DNA from: Acidobacteriota bacterium
GTDB taxonomy: Bacteria; Acidobacteriota; Terriglobia; Bryobacterales; Bryobacteraceae
Direction: 5' to 3'
DNA length: 12,908 bases
Assembly: GCA_016871135.1 (NCBI GenBank)
Contig: VFZQ01000063.1
Location: forward strand, 1-12,908
In this document: positions 1 to 7,129 of the stretch, piece by piece
Layout of the letters: each line of letters opens with the position of its first letter
Position numbering within the stretch: the stretch's first letter is position 1
Translations under genes and position numbers: made by a program
Notes under the pieces: model-generated
The model's database searches: none
The model's input: only the letters and a program-made list of their open reading frames with translations
Told to the model about the DNA's origin: nothing

Positions 1-498
1 GAACAGATTAAGCGACAAATCGTTTCGGCCAACAGCGAGTTTCGAGGACGTACGGGTCCGATTCCTCTGGACGACCTTTCGATCGAGCGCGCTCCACTGA
101 CTCTTCCGAACGGCGATGTGATTGCATACGCCAAACCGCTGATGCTTCTGGTCGATGAGATGTCGGCGTCGGCGGCCGATATTTTCGCGGCTACGATTCA
201 AGATAACCAGCGCGGCGCTTTGTACGGCTGGCGTACCATGGGCGCCGGCGGCAATGTCACCACTTGGAATGCGGGAAGTTATTCGCAAGGGTTTGCGTCG
301 CTGACGGAGTCGCTCATGAGCCGTTCCCAAGAGGTCGTCACTCGCGATTTCCCTCGGACCCGATACGTCGAAAATGTCGGTGTCCGGCCTGACATCGAAG
401 CCGATTACATGACGACCGAGAACCTGCTCCGCAATGGCGCGCCTTTCGTCGAAGGAATGCTCGCGGCGATGGCGAACCACATCCGAGCCAATCAATAA
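1..498 (+). CDS. S41-family peptidase, C-terminal part (5' end outside window)
   Basis: The reading frame is open from base 1 to a TAA at 496-498, so this is the last 165 codons of a gene that begins before the window; the GTG at 118 is internal. The segment after it carries the S41 nucleophile motif (SASAAD, serine nucleophile expected to be the second Ser), then TMGAGG where CtpA/Prc enzymes have TFGKG, then RYVENVGVRPDI and a conserved tail. The catalytic lysine of C-terminal-processing peptidases is therefore an alanine. The tail is closely similar to that of the next gene (shared YMT-ENLLRNGAPF), so the two are tandem paralogues. Members of this family in Acidobacteriota are usually exported; the signal peptide of this one would lie outside the window. 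It is probably a serine endopeptidase of tricorn-like rather than Ser-Lys chemistry. The substrate is unknown. Confidence 0.85.
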   Translation, partial: EQIKRQIVSANSEFRGRTGPIPLDDLSIERAPLTLPNGDVIAYAKPLMLLVDEMSASAADIFAATIQDNQRGALYGWRTMGAGGNVTTWNAGSYSQGFASLTESLMSRSQEVVTRDFPRTRYVENVGVRPDIEADYMTTENLLRNGAPFVEGMLAAMANHIRANQ

Positions 499-508
499 GA
501 AGCCACCC

Positions 509-2185
509 ATGCGAAATATCATTCTTTGCCTGATCCTGCTGGTGACTCCGGCCGCCGCGCAGAACTTGACGCCCCAACAAAAGGAAGCGGACTTCCGGTA
601 CCTCGCGAGCCTGTTCCAAATGCAGTACGCACCGCTCGATTGGAAGAAGCAACTGTTCGGATTCGATGCTTTGAACGTCCGGCCATGGCTCGATCGCGCC
701 GCCGCGACCAAGACGGATATCGAATTCTACGAACTATGTGTCGAGTACATCTACAACTTGCAAGATACACACGTTTCGTTCTCGCTTCCTTCGGACTTCC
801 TGGCTCAATTGGGATTTGGCGTCGATATCTACGATGGCGCGCCTCTGATTGAATCGATCAACCGCGTGCTGTTGCCCGCCAACAGGTATCCATTTGGAAT
901 CGGCGACCGGCTCATTTCGGTCGACGGCGAAGACGCACTTGCACTCACCGAAAAACTAGCCAGGTATTACCCGCAGGGCAACCCGCGCGCTTCACTGCGG
1001 CAGGGCGCGGCGCGTCTAGCCTCGCGGTCGCAGTCTCGCATCCCGTCGGCGCCGAACCTCGGCGCGTCCGCCACGGTAGTCATCCGCCGGCAAAGCGGCG
1101 TCGAAGAGACATACACGATTCCTTGGACCAAGACGGGAACCCCGCTGGTCGCCGGGCCTGTACCCTCGCCGAAGCTCAATGCCTCCAAGCGCCGTGCGGC
1201 CGAGGCGGAAGATTTCGTCGCGGAGCTTCAGAACTCATCCGCGCCACAGGAGGAGCGTGACGGCCTGCTCGGCTACGGCGCCCGAAACCCGGTGTTCCTT
1301 GCGGGCCTCCCGTCGACCTTTACGCGACGGCTGGGCGGACTCGCTTCCGATTTCTTCTACTCAGGCGTGTTCCAGTCGGGGAGCAAACGGATCGGCTACA
1401 TTCGGATTCCCAACTATTCTCCGCCAAACCAGGCAACGGCGCTCACGCAGTTCGAGACGGAAATCACCTTCATGAACGCCAATACCGACGGCTTGATTAT
1501 CGACGAGATGCGGAACACAGGCGGCAATTTGTGCTTCGGCGAGGAAATTGTCCGCAGACTGACGCCATACGAGTTTCAAGCTACAGCGTTCGAGTTGCGC
1601 GCCTATTGGGGACGCGTTCTTGGGTTCTACAACTTGTGGATCAACGCGGTCAACACGAATCAGACGGATGCAGCGTTGTTGTATCAGCAATTGTTCAAAG
1701 AGATGCTCGCCGCCAATCAAGAGGGCAAGGTTGCGACTAGGCCGCTGCCGATTTGCAATCAAAGCAGTATCCGGCAACCCGTAGTGCGCCCTGACGGATC
1801 GCTGCTCGCCTACACAAAGCCGCTCATGGTGATCATCGACGATTTCTCGACTTCGACCGCCGATTCGGTGCCGTCCATGTTGCAGGACTCCGGCCGGGCC
1901 GTGCTTTTTGGAATGCGCAGCAACGGCGCGGGCGGAAACAACATCGGCCGAGTTGCCGGGGTGTATAGCGAAGGGTTCACCGGAATGACGATCGGTTTGC
2001 AATCGCGCCCAAAGAACGTCAGCGTCGAGGGATTTCCAACTTCTAGGTATTCCGAAAACACCGGAGTGCGGCCCGATATCGTGAACGACTACATGACGGC
2101 CGAGAACCTGCTGCGGAACGGCGCGCCGTTTATCGCACAATTCTTGGCGGCGATGAACGACCTGATCGACAAACAGCCCCGATAA
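509..2185 (+). CDS. secreted S41-family peptidase (PDZ-like + TSPc domain), second tandem copy
   Basis: This 558-aa protein is read from ATG 509; the frame is open further upstream, but only this start gives a clean signal peptide (MRNIILCLILLVTPAAAQ), and a purine-rich AATAAGAAG lies just before it. An N-terminal helical region ends in a DTHVSF motif (Asp86, His88), a D-x-H signature of tricorn/IRBP-like S41 members. A PDZ-like segment follows at about 100-205 (GIGDRLISVDGE), then a TSPc domain at about 290-530 with IGYIRIPNY, GLIIDEMRNTGGN and STSTAD. Ser449 is the expected nucleophile. Position 474, 25 residues later, is the place of the CtpA lysine but is Ala (SNGAGG). Glu516 in SENTGVRPDI may complete a tricorn-like tetrad; this is inference. 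It lies 10 nt after its paralogue and 4 nt before the cyclase gene, so the three are probably co-transcribed. The protein is likely exported; the substrate is unknown. Confidence 0.88.
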   Translation: MRNIILCLILLVTPAAAQNLTPQQKEADFRYLASLFQMQYAPLDWKKQLFGFDALNVRPWLDRAAATKTDIEFYELCVEYIYNLQDTHVSFSLPSDFLAQLGFGVDIYDGAPLIESINRVLLPANRYPFGIGDRLISVDGEDALALTEKLARYYPQGNPRASLRQGAARLASRSQSRIPSAPNLGASATVVIRRQSGVEETYTIPWTKTGTPLVAGPVPSPKLNASKRRAAEAEDFVAELQNSSAPQEERDGLLGYGARNPVFLAGLPSTFTRRLGGLASDFFYSGVFQSGSKRIGYIRIPNYSPPNQATALTQFETEITFMNANTDGLIIDEMRNTGGNLCFGEEIVRRLTPYEFQATAFELRAYWGRVLGFYNLWINAVNTNQTDAALLYQQLFKEMLAANQEGKVATRPLPICNQSSIRQPVVRPDGSLLAYTKPLMVIIDDFSTSTADSVPSMLQDSGRAVLFGMRSNGAGGNNIGRVAGVYSEGFTGMTIGLQSRPKNVSVEGFPTSRYSENTGVRPDIVNDYMTAENLLRNGAPFIAQFLAAMNDLIDKQPR

Positions 2186-2189
2186 GCAT

Positions 2190-2948
2190 ATGCGTGCCGC
2201 CGTTCTCCTTCTCGCAAGTACCGCGTTTTCCCAGTCGATCAACCCGCAGAAGCTGATCGACCTCACCTACACCTACGATTCGAAAACCGTCTACTGGCCC
2301 AACGCCAAAGGCTTCGAACACCGAAAAGACAACTGGGCCCGCACGCCGCTCGGCTACTGGTACGCCGCCGGCGGCTTTTCCACCGACGAACATGGTGGCA
2401 CACACGTCGACAGCCCCATCCACTTCGCCGAAGGAAAGTTGACCCTCGAGGCCATCCCCGTCGAAAAACTCACCGGCCCAGCGTTCGTCGTCGATATCAC
2501 CAGTGCCTGCGCCGCCAACAAAGACTACACCGCCACCCGCGCCGATGTCGAAGCGTTTGAAAAGCGGCATGGCCCCATCCCGCGCGGCGCGATCGTGCTC
2601 TTCAAAACCGGGTGGGGCAAGTATTGGCCCGACAAAGCCCGGTACCTCGGTTCCGCCACTCCCGGCGACGTCGCCAACCTCCACTTCCCAGGCATCAGTC
2701 CGCCCGCTGCCGAGTTCCTGGTCCGCCGTGGCGTCGTAGGCGTCGGCATCGACACCGCCAGCACCGATCACGGCCCGTCAAAGCGCTTCGAAACCCACCA
2801 GGTTTTGAGCGAAGCGAACGTGTACGGAATAGAAAACGTAGCGAACATCGACCGTCTCCCCGCCAAGGGCGCGACACTCATCGTCGCTCCGATGAAAATC
2901 GCCGGCGGTACCGGCGGGCCGGCCCGAATCCTGGCGGTTTTGCCCTAA
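2190..2948 (+). CDS. secreted cyclase-family metal-dependent hydrolase (PF04199, kynurenine-formamidase-like)
   Basis: This 252-aa protein starts at ATG 2190, four bases after the S41 stop, so translation is probably coupled. A short N-terminal signal sequence (MRAAVLLLASTAFSQS) implies export, whereas the well-known family member KynB is cytosolic. The family metal-binding motif is intact: HGGTHVDSPIHF, with His68, His72 and Asp74 as expected metal ligands and His78 in the position of the KynB catalytic histidine. A second metal half-site is visible as His203 and Glu215 (ETHQVL...GIENV). The length is typical for a cyclase-family protein, and no active-site residue looks lost. Family members hydrolyse N-formylkynurenine, cyclic amides or related substrates, so the substrate cannot be named. 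Nothing in the surroundings points to tryptophan degradation, and I therefore give no gene symbol. The linkage to exported peptidases suggests periplasmic catabolism. Confidence 0.85.
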   Translation: MRAAVLLLASTAFSQSINPQKLIDLTYTYDSKTVYWPNAKGFEHRKDNWARTPLGYWYAAGGFSTDEHGGTHVDSPIHFAEGKLTLEAIPVEKLTGPAFVVDITSACAANKDYTATRADVEAFEKRHGPIPRGAIVLFKTGWGKYWPDKARYLGSATPGDVANLHFPGISPPAAEFLVRRGVVGVGIDTASTDHGPSKRFETHQVLSEANVYGIENVANIDRLPAKGATLIVAPMKIAGGTGGPARILAVLP

Positions 2949-3089
2949 CCCTCCGTCTGCTCACTAACTTGCGGCCAAACCTAAACTAATGCTCGATTGC
3001 GGGCTTCTACTTGCCACCTCCGCGTGGGGCCTCCTCCAACCCTACGCCAATTCGCGATCCACCTAGATAAGTTCAATATTTCCAATGAT

Positions 3090-3105
3090 ATACGCTATGT
3101 TGTGG
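3090..3105 (+). promoter_or_regulatory. candidate NrdR box 1
   Basis: The bases ATACGCTATGTTGTGG match about 11 of 16 positions of the NrdR consensus as I recall it (aCaCwAtATaTwGtgt), with a strong right half-site TTGTGG. NrdR is the ATP-cone repressor that controls ribonucleotide reductase genes in most bacteria. The left half is weak. The case rests on the pairing with the second box exactly 31 bp downstream and on the position directly upstream of nrdAB. Confidence 0.5.
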
Positions 3106-3120
3106 ATTTCTGTAGGAAAA

Positions 3121-3136
3121 CCACAATTAGTAGTTG
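3121..3136 (+). promoter_or_regulatory. candidate NrdR box 2, overlapping the -35 element
   Basis: The bases CCACAATTAGTAGTTG match about 10 of 16 positions of the NrdR consensus, with a strong left half-site CCACAA. That half-site is the exact inverse of the TTGTGG in box 1. Start-to-start distance to box 1 is 31 bp, about three helical turns, the spacing typical of paired NrdR boxes. The box runs into the TTGACC -35 hexamer, so bound repressor would block RNA polymerase. Confidence 0.5.
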
Positions 3137-3163
3137 ACCTGATGCTGACTGAGGCTGTATTCT
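3134..3163 (+). promoter_or_regulatory. sigma70-like promoter for nrdAB
   Basis: A -35 hexamer TTGACC (3134-3139, 5 of 6) is followed after 18 bases by a -10 hexamer TATTCT (3158-3163, 4 of 6). Transcription would begin near 3170, giving a leader of about 170 nt before the nrdA ATG. This is the best sigma70-like match I found in the gap. A weaker alternative, TTCAAT (3072-3077) and TATGTT (3096-3101), lies upstream. Confidence 0.5.
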
Positions 3164-3231
3164 GTAGTTCGTCAGCGCTGCCACGTCGAGTTCACTGCGT
3201 GGGTTGTGGAGTTCAGACGACCCCTCGATTC

Positions 3232-3247
3232 GGTGTGCGTTTACACC
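3232..3247 (+). repeat. small inverted repeat in nrdA leader
   Basis: GGTGT (3232-3236) and ACACC (3243-3247) are exact inverse arms around a 6-base loop. In the nrdA leader RNA they could form a short hairpin. Five base pairs is little, and this may be chance. Confidence 0.35.
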
Positions 3248-3252
3248 CCTAA

Positions 3253-3286
3253 AATCCATAGTTCACTATGTCGTGACGTATGGATT
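3253..3286 (+). repeat. 8-bp perfect inverted repeat in nrdA leader
   Basis: AATCCATA (3253-3260) and TATGGATT (3279-3286) are perfect inverse complements separated by 18 bases. They lie between the predicted transcription start and the nrdA ribosome binding site. This could be an RNA stem-loop or an operator. It has no U-run after it, so it is not an obvious terminator. Confidence 0.5.
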
Positions 3287-3331
3287 ACGATTTCTGTTCG
3301 CCTGCGGCTTCCGCAGCTCAAATCCTCCCCC

Positions 3332-3337
3332 AAGGTG
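3332..3337 (+). promoter_or_regulatory. ribosome binding site that fixes the nrdA start
   Basis: AAGGTG lies 6 bases before the ATG at 3344 and is the only good Shine-Dalgarno match near any in-frame start. It selects ATG 3344 over the longer open frame from 3206. Confidence 0.75.
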
Positions 3338-3343
3338 ACTCCC

Positions 3344-5746
3344 ATGGCGACGGCTCAACAACTGGCCCCTGTCTCTACGCCAACCTCTCAGCAGCTATTT
3401 CCCGACGTCCGCCCGCATTCGCTCGAAGCTGCGATGCGTGTCCGCAAGCGCAGCGGTGCGCTTGAGCCCGTCGATGTTTCCAAGATTATCCGGGCGGTCC
3501 AACTCTGTGCCGCCGGTCTCTCCCAGGTCGACCCCATGCGTATCGCGGTCAAGACCATCGGCGGCTTGTACGATAGCGCCACCACCCGCGAGCTGGATCA
3601 GCTCAACATCCAGACTGCCGCCTCGCTGATTTCCGAGGAGCCCGAATACTCGCGCCTCGCCGCCCGCCTGCTTGCCAATTTCATCGAGAAGGAAGTTGCC
3701 GCCCAGAACATCTACTCGTTCTCGCAGTCGATTGAAACCGGTTACAAGTACGGCATCATCGGCGACACCCTCTACGAGTTCGTCAAAGCAAACGCCCGCA
3801 AGCTCAACAGCGCCATCGACGAGCGCAACACCGACCTGTTCGAATACTTCGGCATCCGAACCATCTACGACCGGTATTTGGTCAAGAACCCCGAATCGCG
3901 AGACGTCATCGAAACGCCGCAATACTTCTTCCTCCGCGTCGCCTGTGGTCTCTCGCAGAACGTCCAGGAAGCCATCGACTTCTACCGGCTGATCTCCGCG
4001 CACGACTACATGCCGAGTTCGCCCACGCTCTTTAACTCCGGCACCCGCCACCCGCAGATGTCGAGCTGCTACCTGCTCGACTCCCCCGAAGACAACCTCG
4101 AAAGCATCTACGACCGCTATAAAGATGTCGCCATGCTCTCGAAGTTCGCCGGCGGCATCGGACTAGCCTACCACCGCATTCGCGCCCGCAGTTCGCTGAT
4201 CCGCGGCACCAACGGCAAGTCCAATGGCATCGTGCCCTGGCTGAAGACGCTCGATAGCTCGGTCAGCGCCGTCAATCAAGGTGGCAAGCGCAAAGGTGCC
4301 GCCTGTGTGTACCTGGAACCTTGGCACGGTGACATCGAAGAGTTCCTCGAACTCCGCGACAACACCGGCGACGAAGCCCGGCGTACGTACAACCTCAACC
4401 TCGCCAACTGGATCCCCGACATCTTCATGCGCCGTGTCGATACCGACGGCATGTGGTCGCTGTTTGATCCCAAGATCGTTCCCCACTTCACCGATCTCTA
4501 TGGCGCCGACTTCGACAAAGCCTATGAAGAAGCCGAAGCCGCCGGCAAGTTCATGCGCCAGGTCAAGGCTCGCGACCTCTACGGCCGCATGATGAAGACC
4601 CTCGCCGAAACCGGCAACGGCTGGATGACGTTCAAAGACGCCTGCAACCTGAAGAACAATCAGACGGGCAAAGAAAACAACGTCATCCACCTCTCGAACC
4701 TTTGCACGGAAATTACTGAAATCACAAATCAAGCCGAGACCGCCGTCTGCAATCTCGGTTCGATCAACCTTGCCCGTTACGTCAACGACGGCCAGTTCGA
4801 TTTCGAGAAACTCGGCAACACCGTGCAGACCGCCGTCCGCTTCCTGGACAAGGTCATCGACATCAACTACTACCCGACCGACGCGGCCGGCGTATCGAAC
4901 CACAAGTGGCGGCCCGTTGGCCTCGGCATCATGGGTCTGCAGGACGCGTTCTTCCAACTCCGCCTGCCGTTTGATTCCGACGAAGCCAAGCGCCTTTCGC
5001 AGCGGATTCAGGAAGACATCTACTACTGGTCGATGCTGACAACCGTCGAACTCGCCGAGCAGTACGGCGCGCACGATGCGTTTCAACTGACCCGCGCCGC
5101 CGAGGGCAAGTTCCAGTTCGATCTCTGGGGGGTGACGCCCGAAGTGCCCGAGCGTTGGGAAGCGCTCCGTCCGCGCATGGTGAAATCCGGTATGCGCAAC
5201 TCGCTGGTGATCGCGATCGCCCCGACCGCGACGATCGCTTCCATCGTTGGATCCTACGAGTGCATCGAGCCGCAAGTGTCAAACCTGTTCAAGCGCGAGA
5301 CGCTCTCGGGCGATTTCATCCAGATCAATCGTTACCTTGTGGTGGAGCTCAAGAACCTCGGTTTGTGGAGCGAAGACCTCCGGACGCGCATCAAACTTGG
5401 AGAAGGTTCAATCCAGCACATCGACGAAATTCCCGCTTGGATCAAGCAGGTGTATCGAACGGTGTGGGAGGTCCCGATGCGTTCGCTGATCGACATGGGC
5501 GCCGAGCGTGGCCCCTACATCGATCAGAGCCAGTCGCTGAACTTATTCATTGAAAGCCCAACAATCGGCAAGGTTTCCTCGATGTACATGTACGCCTGGA
5601 AGAAGGGGTTGAAGACGACCTACTACATGCGTTCGCGCCCGGCGTCGAAGATCGCCAAGGCGACCGTACCCGTGGCCGCGGTGCCCGTTTCGAAGGCGAT
5701 CGCGTGCTCGCTTGAAAACCCCGAATCCTGTGAGGCTTGTCAATGA
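3344..5746 (+). CDS. nrdA: class Ia ribonucleoside-diphosphate reductase, large (alpha) subunit
   Basis: This 800-aa cytosolic enzyme reduces ribonucleoside diphosphates to deoxyribonucleotides together with NrdB. The start is ATG 3344 with AAGGTG six bases before it. An ATP-cone occupies about residues 31-120 (RVRKRSGALEPVDVSKI), so dATP feedback inhibition is expected. The catalytic barrel carries Cys242 (SSCYLL) and Cys469 (AVCNLGSIN), the active-site redox pair matching E. coli Cys225/Cys462. Asn452, Cys454 and Glu456 (NLCTE) match Asn437, the thiyl-radical Cys439 and Glu441. PTATIASI at about 627-634 is the family signature. Tyr760-Tyr761 match the radical-transfer pair Tyr730-Tyr731. 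The C-terminal tail has Cys788 and a final SCEACQ (Cys796, Cys799), the swinging dithiol re-reduced by thioredoxin or glutaredoxin. All key residues are present. The gene overlaps nrdB in an ATGA, and likely NrdR control is seen upstream. Confidence 0.97.
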   Translation: MATAQQLAPVSTPTSQQLFPDVRPHSLEAAMRVRKRSGALEPVDVSKIIRAVQLCAAGLSQVDPMRIAVKTIGGLYDSATTRELDQLNIQTAASLISEEPEYSRLAARLLANFIEKEVAAQNIYSFSQSIETGYKYGIIGDTLYEFVKANARKLNSAIDERNTDLFEYFGIRTIYDRYLVKNPESRDVIETPQYFFLRVACGLSQNVQEAIDFYRLISAHDYMPSSPTLFNSGTRHPQMSSCYLLDSPEDNLESIYDRYKDVAMLSKFAGGIGLAYHRIRARSSLIRGTNGKSNGIVPWLKTLDSSVSAVNQGGKRKGAACVYLEPWHGDIEEFLELRDNTGDEARRTYNLNLANWIPDIFMRRVDTDGMWSLFDPKIVPHFTDLYGADFDKAYEEAEAAGKFMRQVKARDLYGRMMKTLAETGNGWMTFKDACNLKNNQTGKENNVIHLSNLCTEITEITNQAETAVCNLGSINLARYVNDGQFDFEKLGNTVQTAVRFLDKVIDINYYPTDAAGVSNHKWRPVGLGIMGLQDAFFQLRLPFDSDEAKRLSQRIQEDIYYWSMLTTVELAEQYGAHDAFQLTRAAEGKFQFDLWGVTPEVPERWEALRPRMVKSGMRNSLVIAIAPTATIASIVGSYECIEPQVSNLFKRETLSGDFIQINRYLVVELKNLGLWSEDLRTRIKLGEGSIQHIDEIPAWIKQVYRTVWEVPMRSLIDMGAERGPYIDQSQSLNLFIESPTIGKVSSMYMYAWKKGLKTTYYMRSRPASKIAKATVPVAAVPVSKAIACSLENPESCEACQ

Positions 5747-6741
5747 TTCTCGACCCCGGCTTTAACCTAACCCTCCGGCCCATGAAGTACCCGGTCTTCT
5801 ACGAAATGTACAAGACCGGAATCAAGAACACCTGGACCGTCGAAGAGGTCGACTTCTCGACCGACGTCACCGACCTGCGTACCAAGATGAACCCCGCCGA
5901 GCAGCATCTCATCAAGCGCTTGGTAGCGTTCTTTGCGACCGGTGATTCGATCGTCAGCAACAACCTCGTTCTGAATCTGTACACGCACGTCAATTCGCCG
6001 GAAGCGCGCATGTATCTGTCGCGCCAGCTCTTTGAAGAAGCCGTGCACGTGCAGTTCTACCTGACGCTGCTCGACACCTACATTCCCGATACCAACGAAC
6101 GGGCCGCCGCGTTCTCGGCCGTCGACAACATTCCGTCGATTAAGGCCAAGGCCGACTTCTGTTTCAAATGGATCGATTCGCTTAGCGAGCTGAAATCCAT
6201 CGAATCGGAAGCCGACATGAAGCAGTTCCTCCTCAACCTCGCCTGCTTCGCCTGTTGTATCGAGGGGCTCTTCTTCTTCGCCGCGTTCGCCTACGTCTAC
6301 TACCTGCGCAGCCGCGGTCTGCTGCAAGGGTTGGCCACCGGAACCAGCTGGGTTTTCCGCGACGAAAGCGCTCACATCGAATTTGCGCTCGAAGTCATCA
6401 ATACCGTGCGCCGCGAACGCCCGCACCTGTTCGACCACGAGTTCGAAACCCGCGCAAAGGACATGATCCGCGAGGCGGTCGACTGCGAAACCCAGTTCGC
6501 TGAGGATACGCTTTCCGGTGGTGTCTCCGGCATCAACACGGTGTCCATGCGGCAGTATCTCGAATACATCGCCGACCGGCGCCTCGCGGCGCTCGGTATC
6601 CAGCCGATCTTCCACGCGAAGAATCCATTCGACTTCATGGAACTGCAGGACATCCAGGAACTGACCAACTTCTTCGAGCGGCGTGTCAGCGCGTATCAGA
6701 CCGCGATTACGGGTGAAGTCAACTTCGCGGAAGAGTTCTAG
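5743..6741 (+). CDS. nrdB: class Ia ribonucleoside-diphosphate reductase, small (beta) subunit
   Basis: This 332-aa protein houses the diiron-tyrosyl radical cofactor that starts catalysis in NrdA. ATG 5743 overlaps the nrdA TGA (ATGA), with GAGG at 5732-5735 seven bases upstream; a TTG at 5737 is possible but less likely. The metal ligands of the E. coli protein are all matched: Asp68 (Asp84), Glu99 and His102 in FEEAVHVQFY (Glu115, His118), Glu174 (Glu204), Glu208 and His211 in RDESAH (Glu238, His241). Tyr106 occupies the radical position Tyr122, so this is a normal tyrosyl-radical protein rather than a class Ic enzyme with Phe there. A tyrosine near the end (SAYQ, Tyr318) could serve radical transfer as Tyr356 does. 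The C-terminal tail NFAEEF is the expected docking peptide for NrdA. The 3' end overlaps the convergent LRV gene by 23 bp. Confidence 0.96.
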   Translation: MILDPGFNLTLRPMKYPVFYEMYKTGIKNTWTVEEVDFSTDVTDLRTKMNPAEQHLIKRLVAFFATGDSIVSNNLVLNLYTHVNSPEARMYLSRQLFEEAVHVQFYLTLLDTYIPDTNERAAAFSAVDNIPSIKAKADFCFKWIDSLSELKSIESEADMKQFLLNLACFACCIEGLFFFAAFAYVYYLRSRGLLQGLATGTSWVFRDESAHIEFALEVINTVRRERPHLFDHEFETRAKDMIREAVDCETQFAEDTLSGGVSGINTVSMRQYLEYIADRRLAALGIQPIFHAKNPFDFMELQDIQELTNFFERRVSAYQTAITGEVNFAEEF

Positions 6742-7129
6742 TCGCGGCGCTCGACACCAGTTCTTCCGGGTCCTGGGCCAACTTGGCCAGAACGGTTGGA
6801 GGCACGTTTTTGTTGCAGGCGATTCGCTGTCTGACCGTCATATCAGGGTCGTTCGACAAGGCCTCGAACAGTTCTTGAGTCAACTTGTTCTTCATAGCCA
6901 CCATCCATCGAACCTTTGAGCCCGGGTCGTTCGCAAGTAGCGACAGCACGTCAGTCGGTACTGTCTTGTTCTGCGCAACCCACAAGCGCGCATCGGGAAA
7001 GCGATCGATTACGTCCAGCCAGACTTCGATTGATGCCGGCTCCGTCGCCGCCCGCAAATATTCGTCGCGAATCGAACTGTACCGCAGGCGGACGAACTCC
7101 TCGGCGGATTCGATCACTTCTGAGCCCAT
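6719..7129 (-). CDS. LRV/HEAT-like repeat protein
   Basis: This 136-aa, soluble-looking protein has no signal peptide or membrane segment. After a short N-terminal region it consists of about four degenerate repeats of 24-26 residues starting near 35, 59, 84 and 110, each with the pattern lL-x-DP-x-x-VR-x-x-vA-x-Nk-x-x-P (VAQNKTVPTDVL, VAMKNKLTQELF, IACNKNVPPTVL). That is the leucine-rich-repeat-variant/HEAT-like pattern, a helical solenoid usually used for protein binding. No catalytic motif is visible. It starts 16 bp inside the end of the RHH gene, so the two are translated together, and it ends 23 bp inside the end of nrdB on the opposite strand. It may be an interaction partner of the RHH protein, or an unrelated helical adaptor; I cannot assign a function. 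Confidence 0.78.
   Translation of the reverse strand: MGSEVIESAEEFVRLRYSSIRDEYLRAATEPASIEVWLDVIDRFPDARLWVAQNKTVPTDVLSLLANDPGSKVRWMVAMKNKLTQELFEALSNDPDMTVRQRIACNKNVPPTVLAKLAQDPEELVSSAATRTLPRS

Larger units (their letters stand above)
2949..3343. other. intergenic control region upstream of nrdAB
   Basis: This 395-bp stretch lies between the cyclase stop and the nrdA start and contains no convincing gene. An open frame runs into nrdA from 3206, but it lacks a ribosome binding site and its predicted residues do not resemble NrdA. The first 110 bases show no clear signal and no convincing terminator for the upstream operon. From about 3060 the base composition becomes AT-richer, and the region holds the NrdR-box candidates, the promoter, and two leader inverted repeats listed separately. 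An 8-base direct repeat (AGTTCACT) occurs at 3189-3196 and 3260-3267. Confidence 0.8.

Noticed and set aside
434..508. Upstream start of the second S41 gene at ATG 434
   Set aside because: It would overlap the first S41 gene by 65 bp and add 25 charged residues before a perfect signal peptide that begins at 509.
2880..2950. GC-rich inverted segments at the cyclase 3' end as a terminator
   Set aside because: The repeats (GCCGGCGG...GGCGGGCCGGC) lie inside codons and no U-run follows after the stop.
3206..3343. 46-codon N-terminal extension of NrdA from ATG 3206
   Set aside because: It has no ribosome binding site, lies across the leader inverted repeats, and its predicted residues do not resemble NrdA; ATG 3344 has AAGGTG at 6 bases.
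4163..5275. Long minus-strand frame inside nrdA (370 codons)
   Set aside because: It is the mirror of a high-GC coding frame; its residues show no recognisable domain and nrdA is unambiguous on the other strand.
5767..6615. Minus-strand frame opposite nrdB (282 codons)
   Set aside because: It is a codon-bias shadow of nrdB with no domain pattern.
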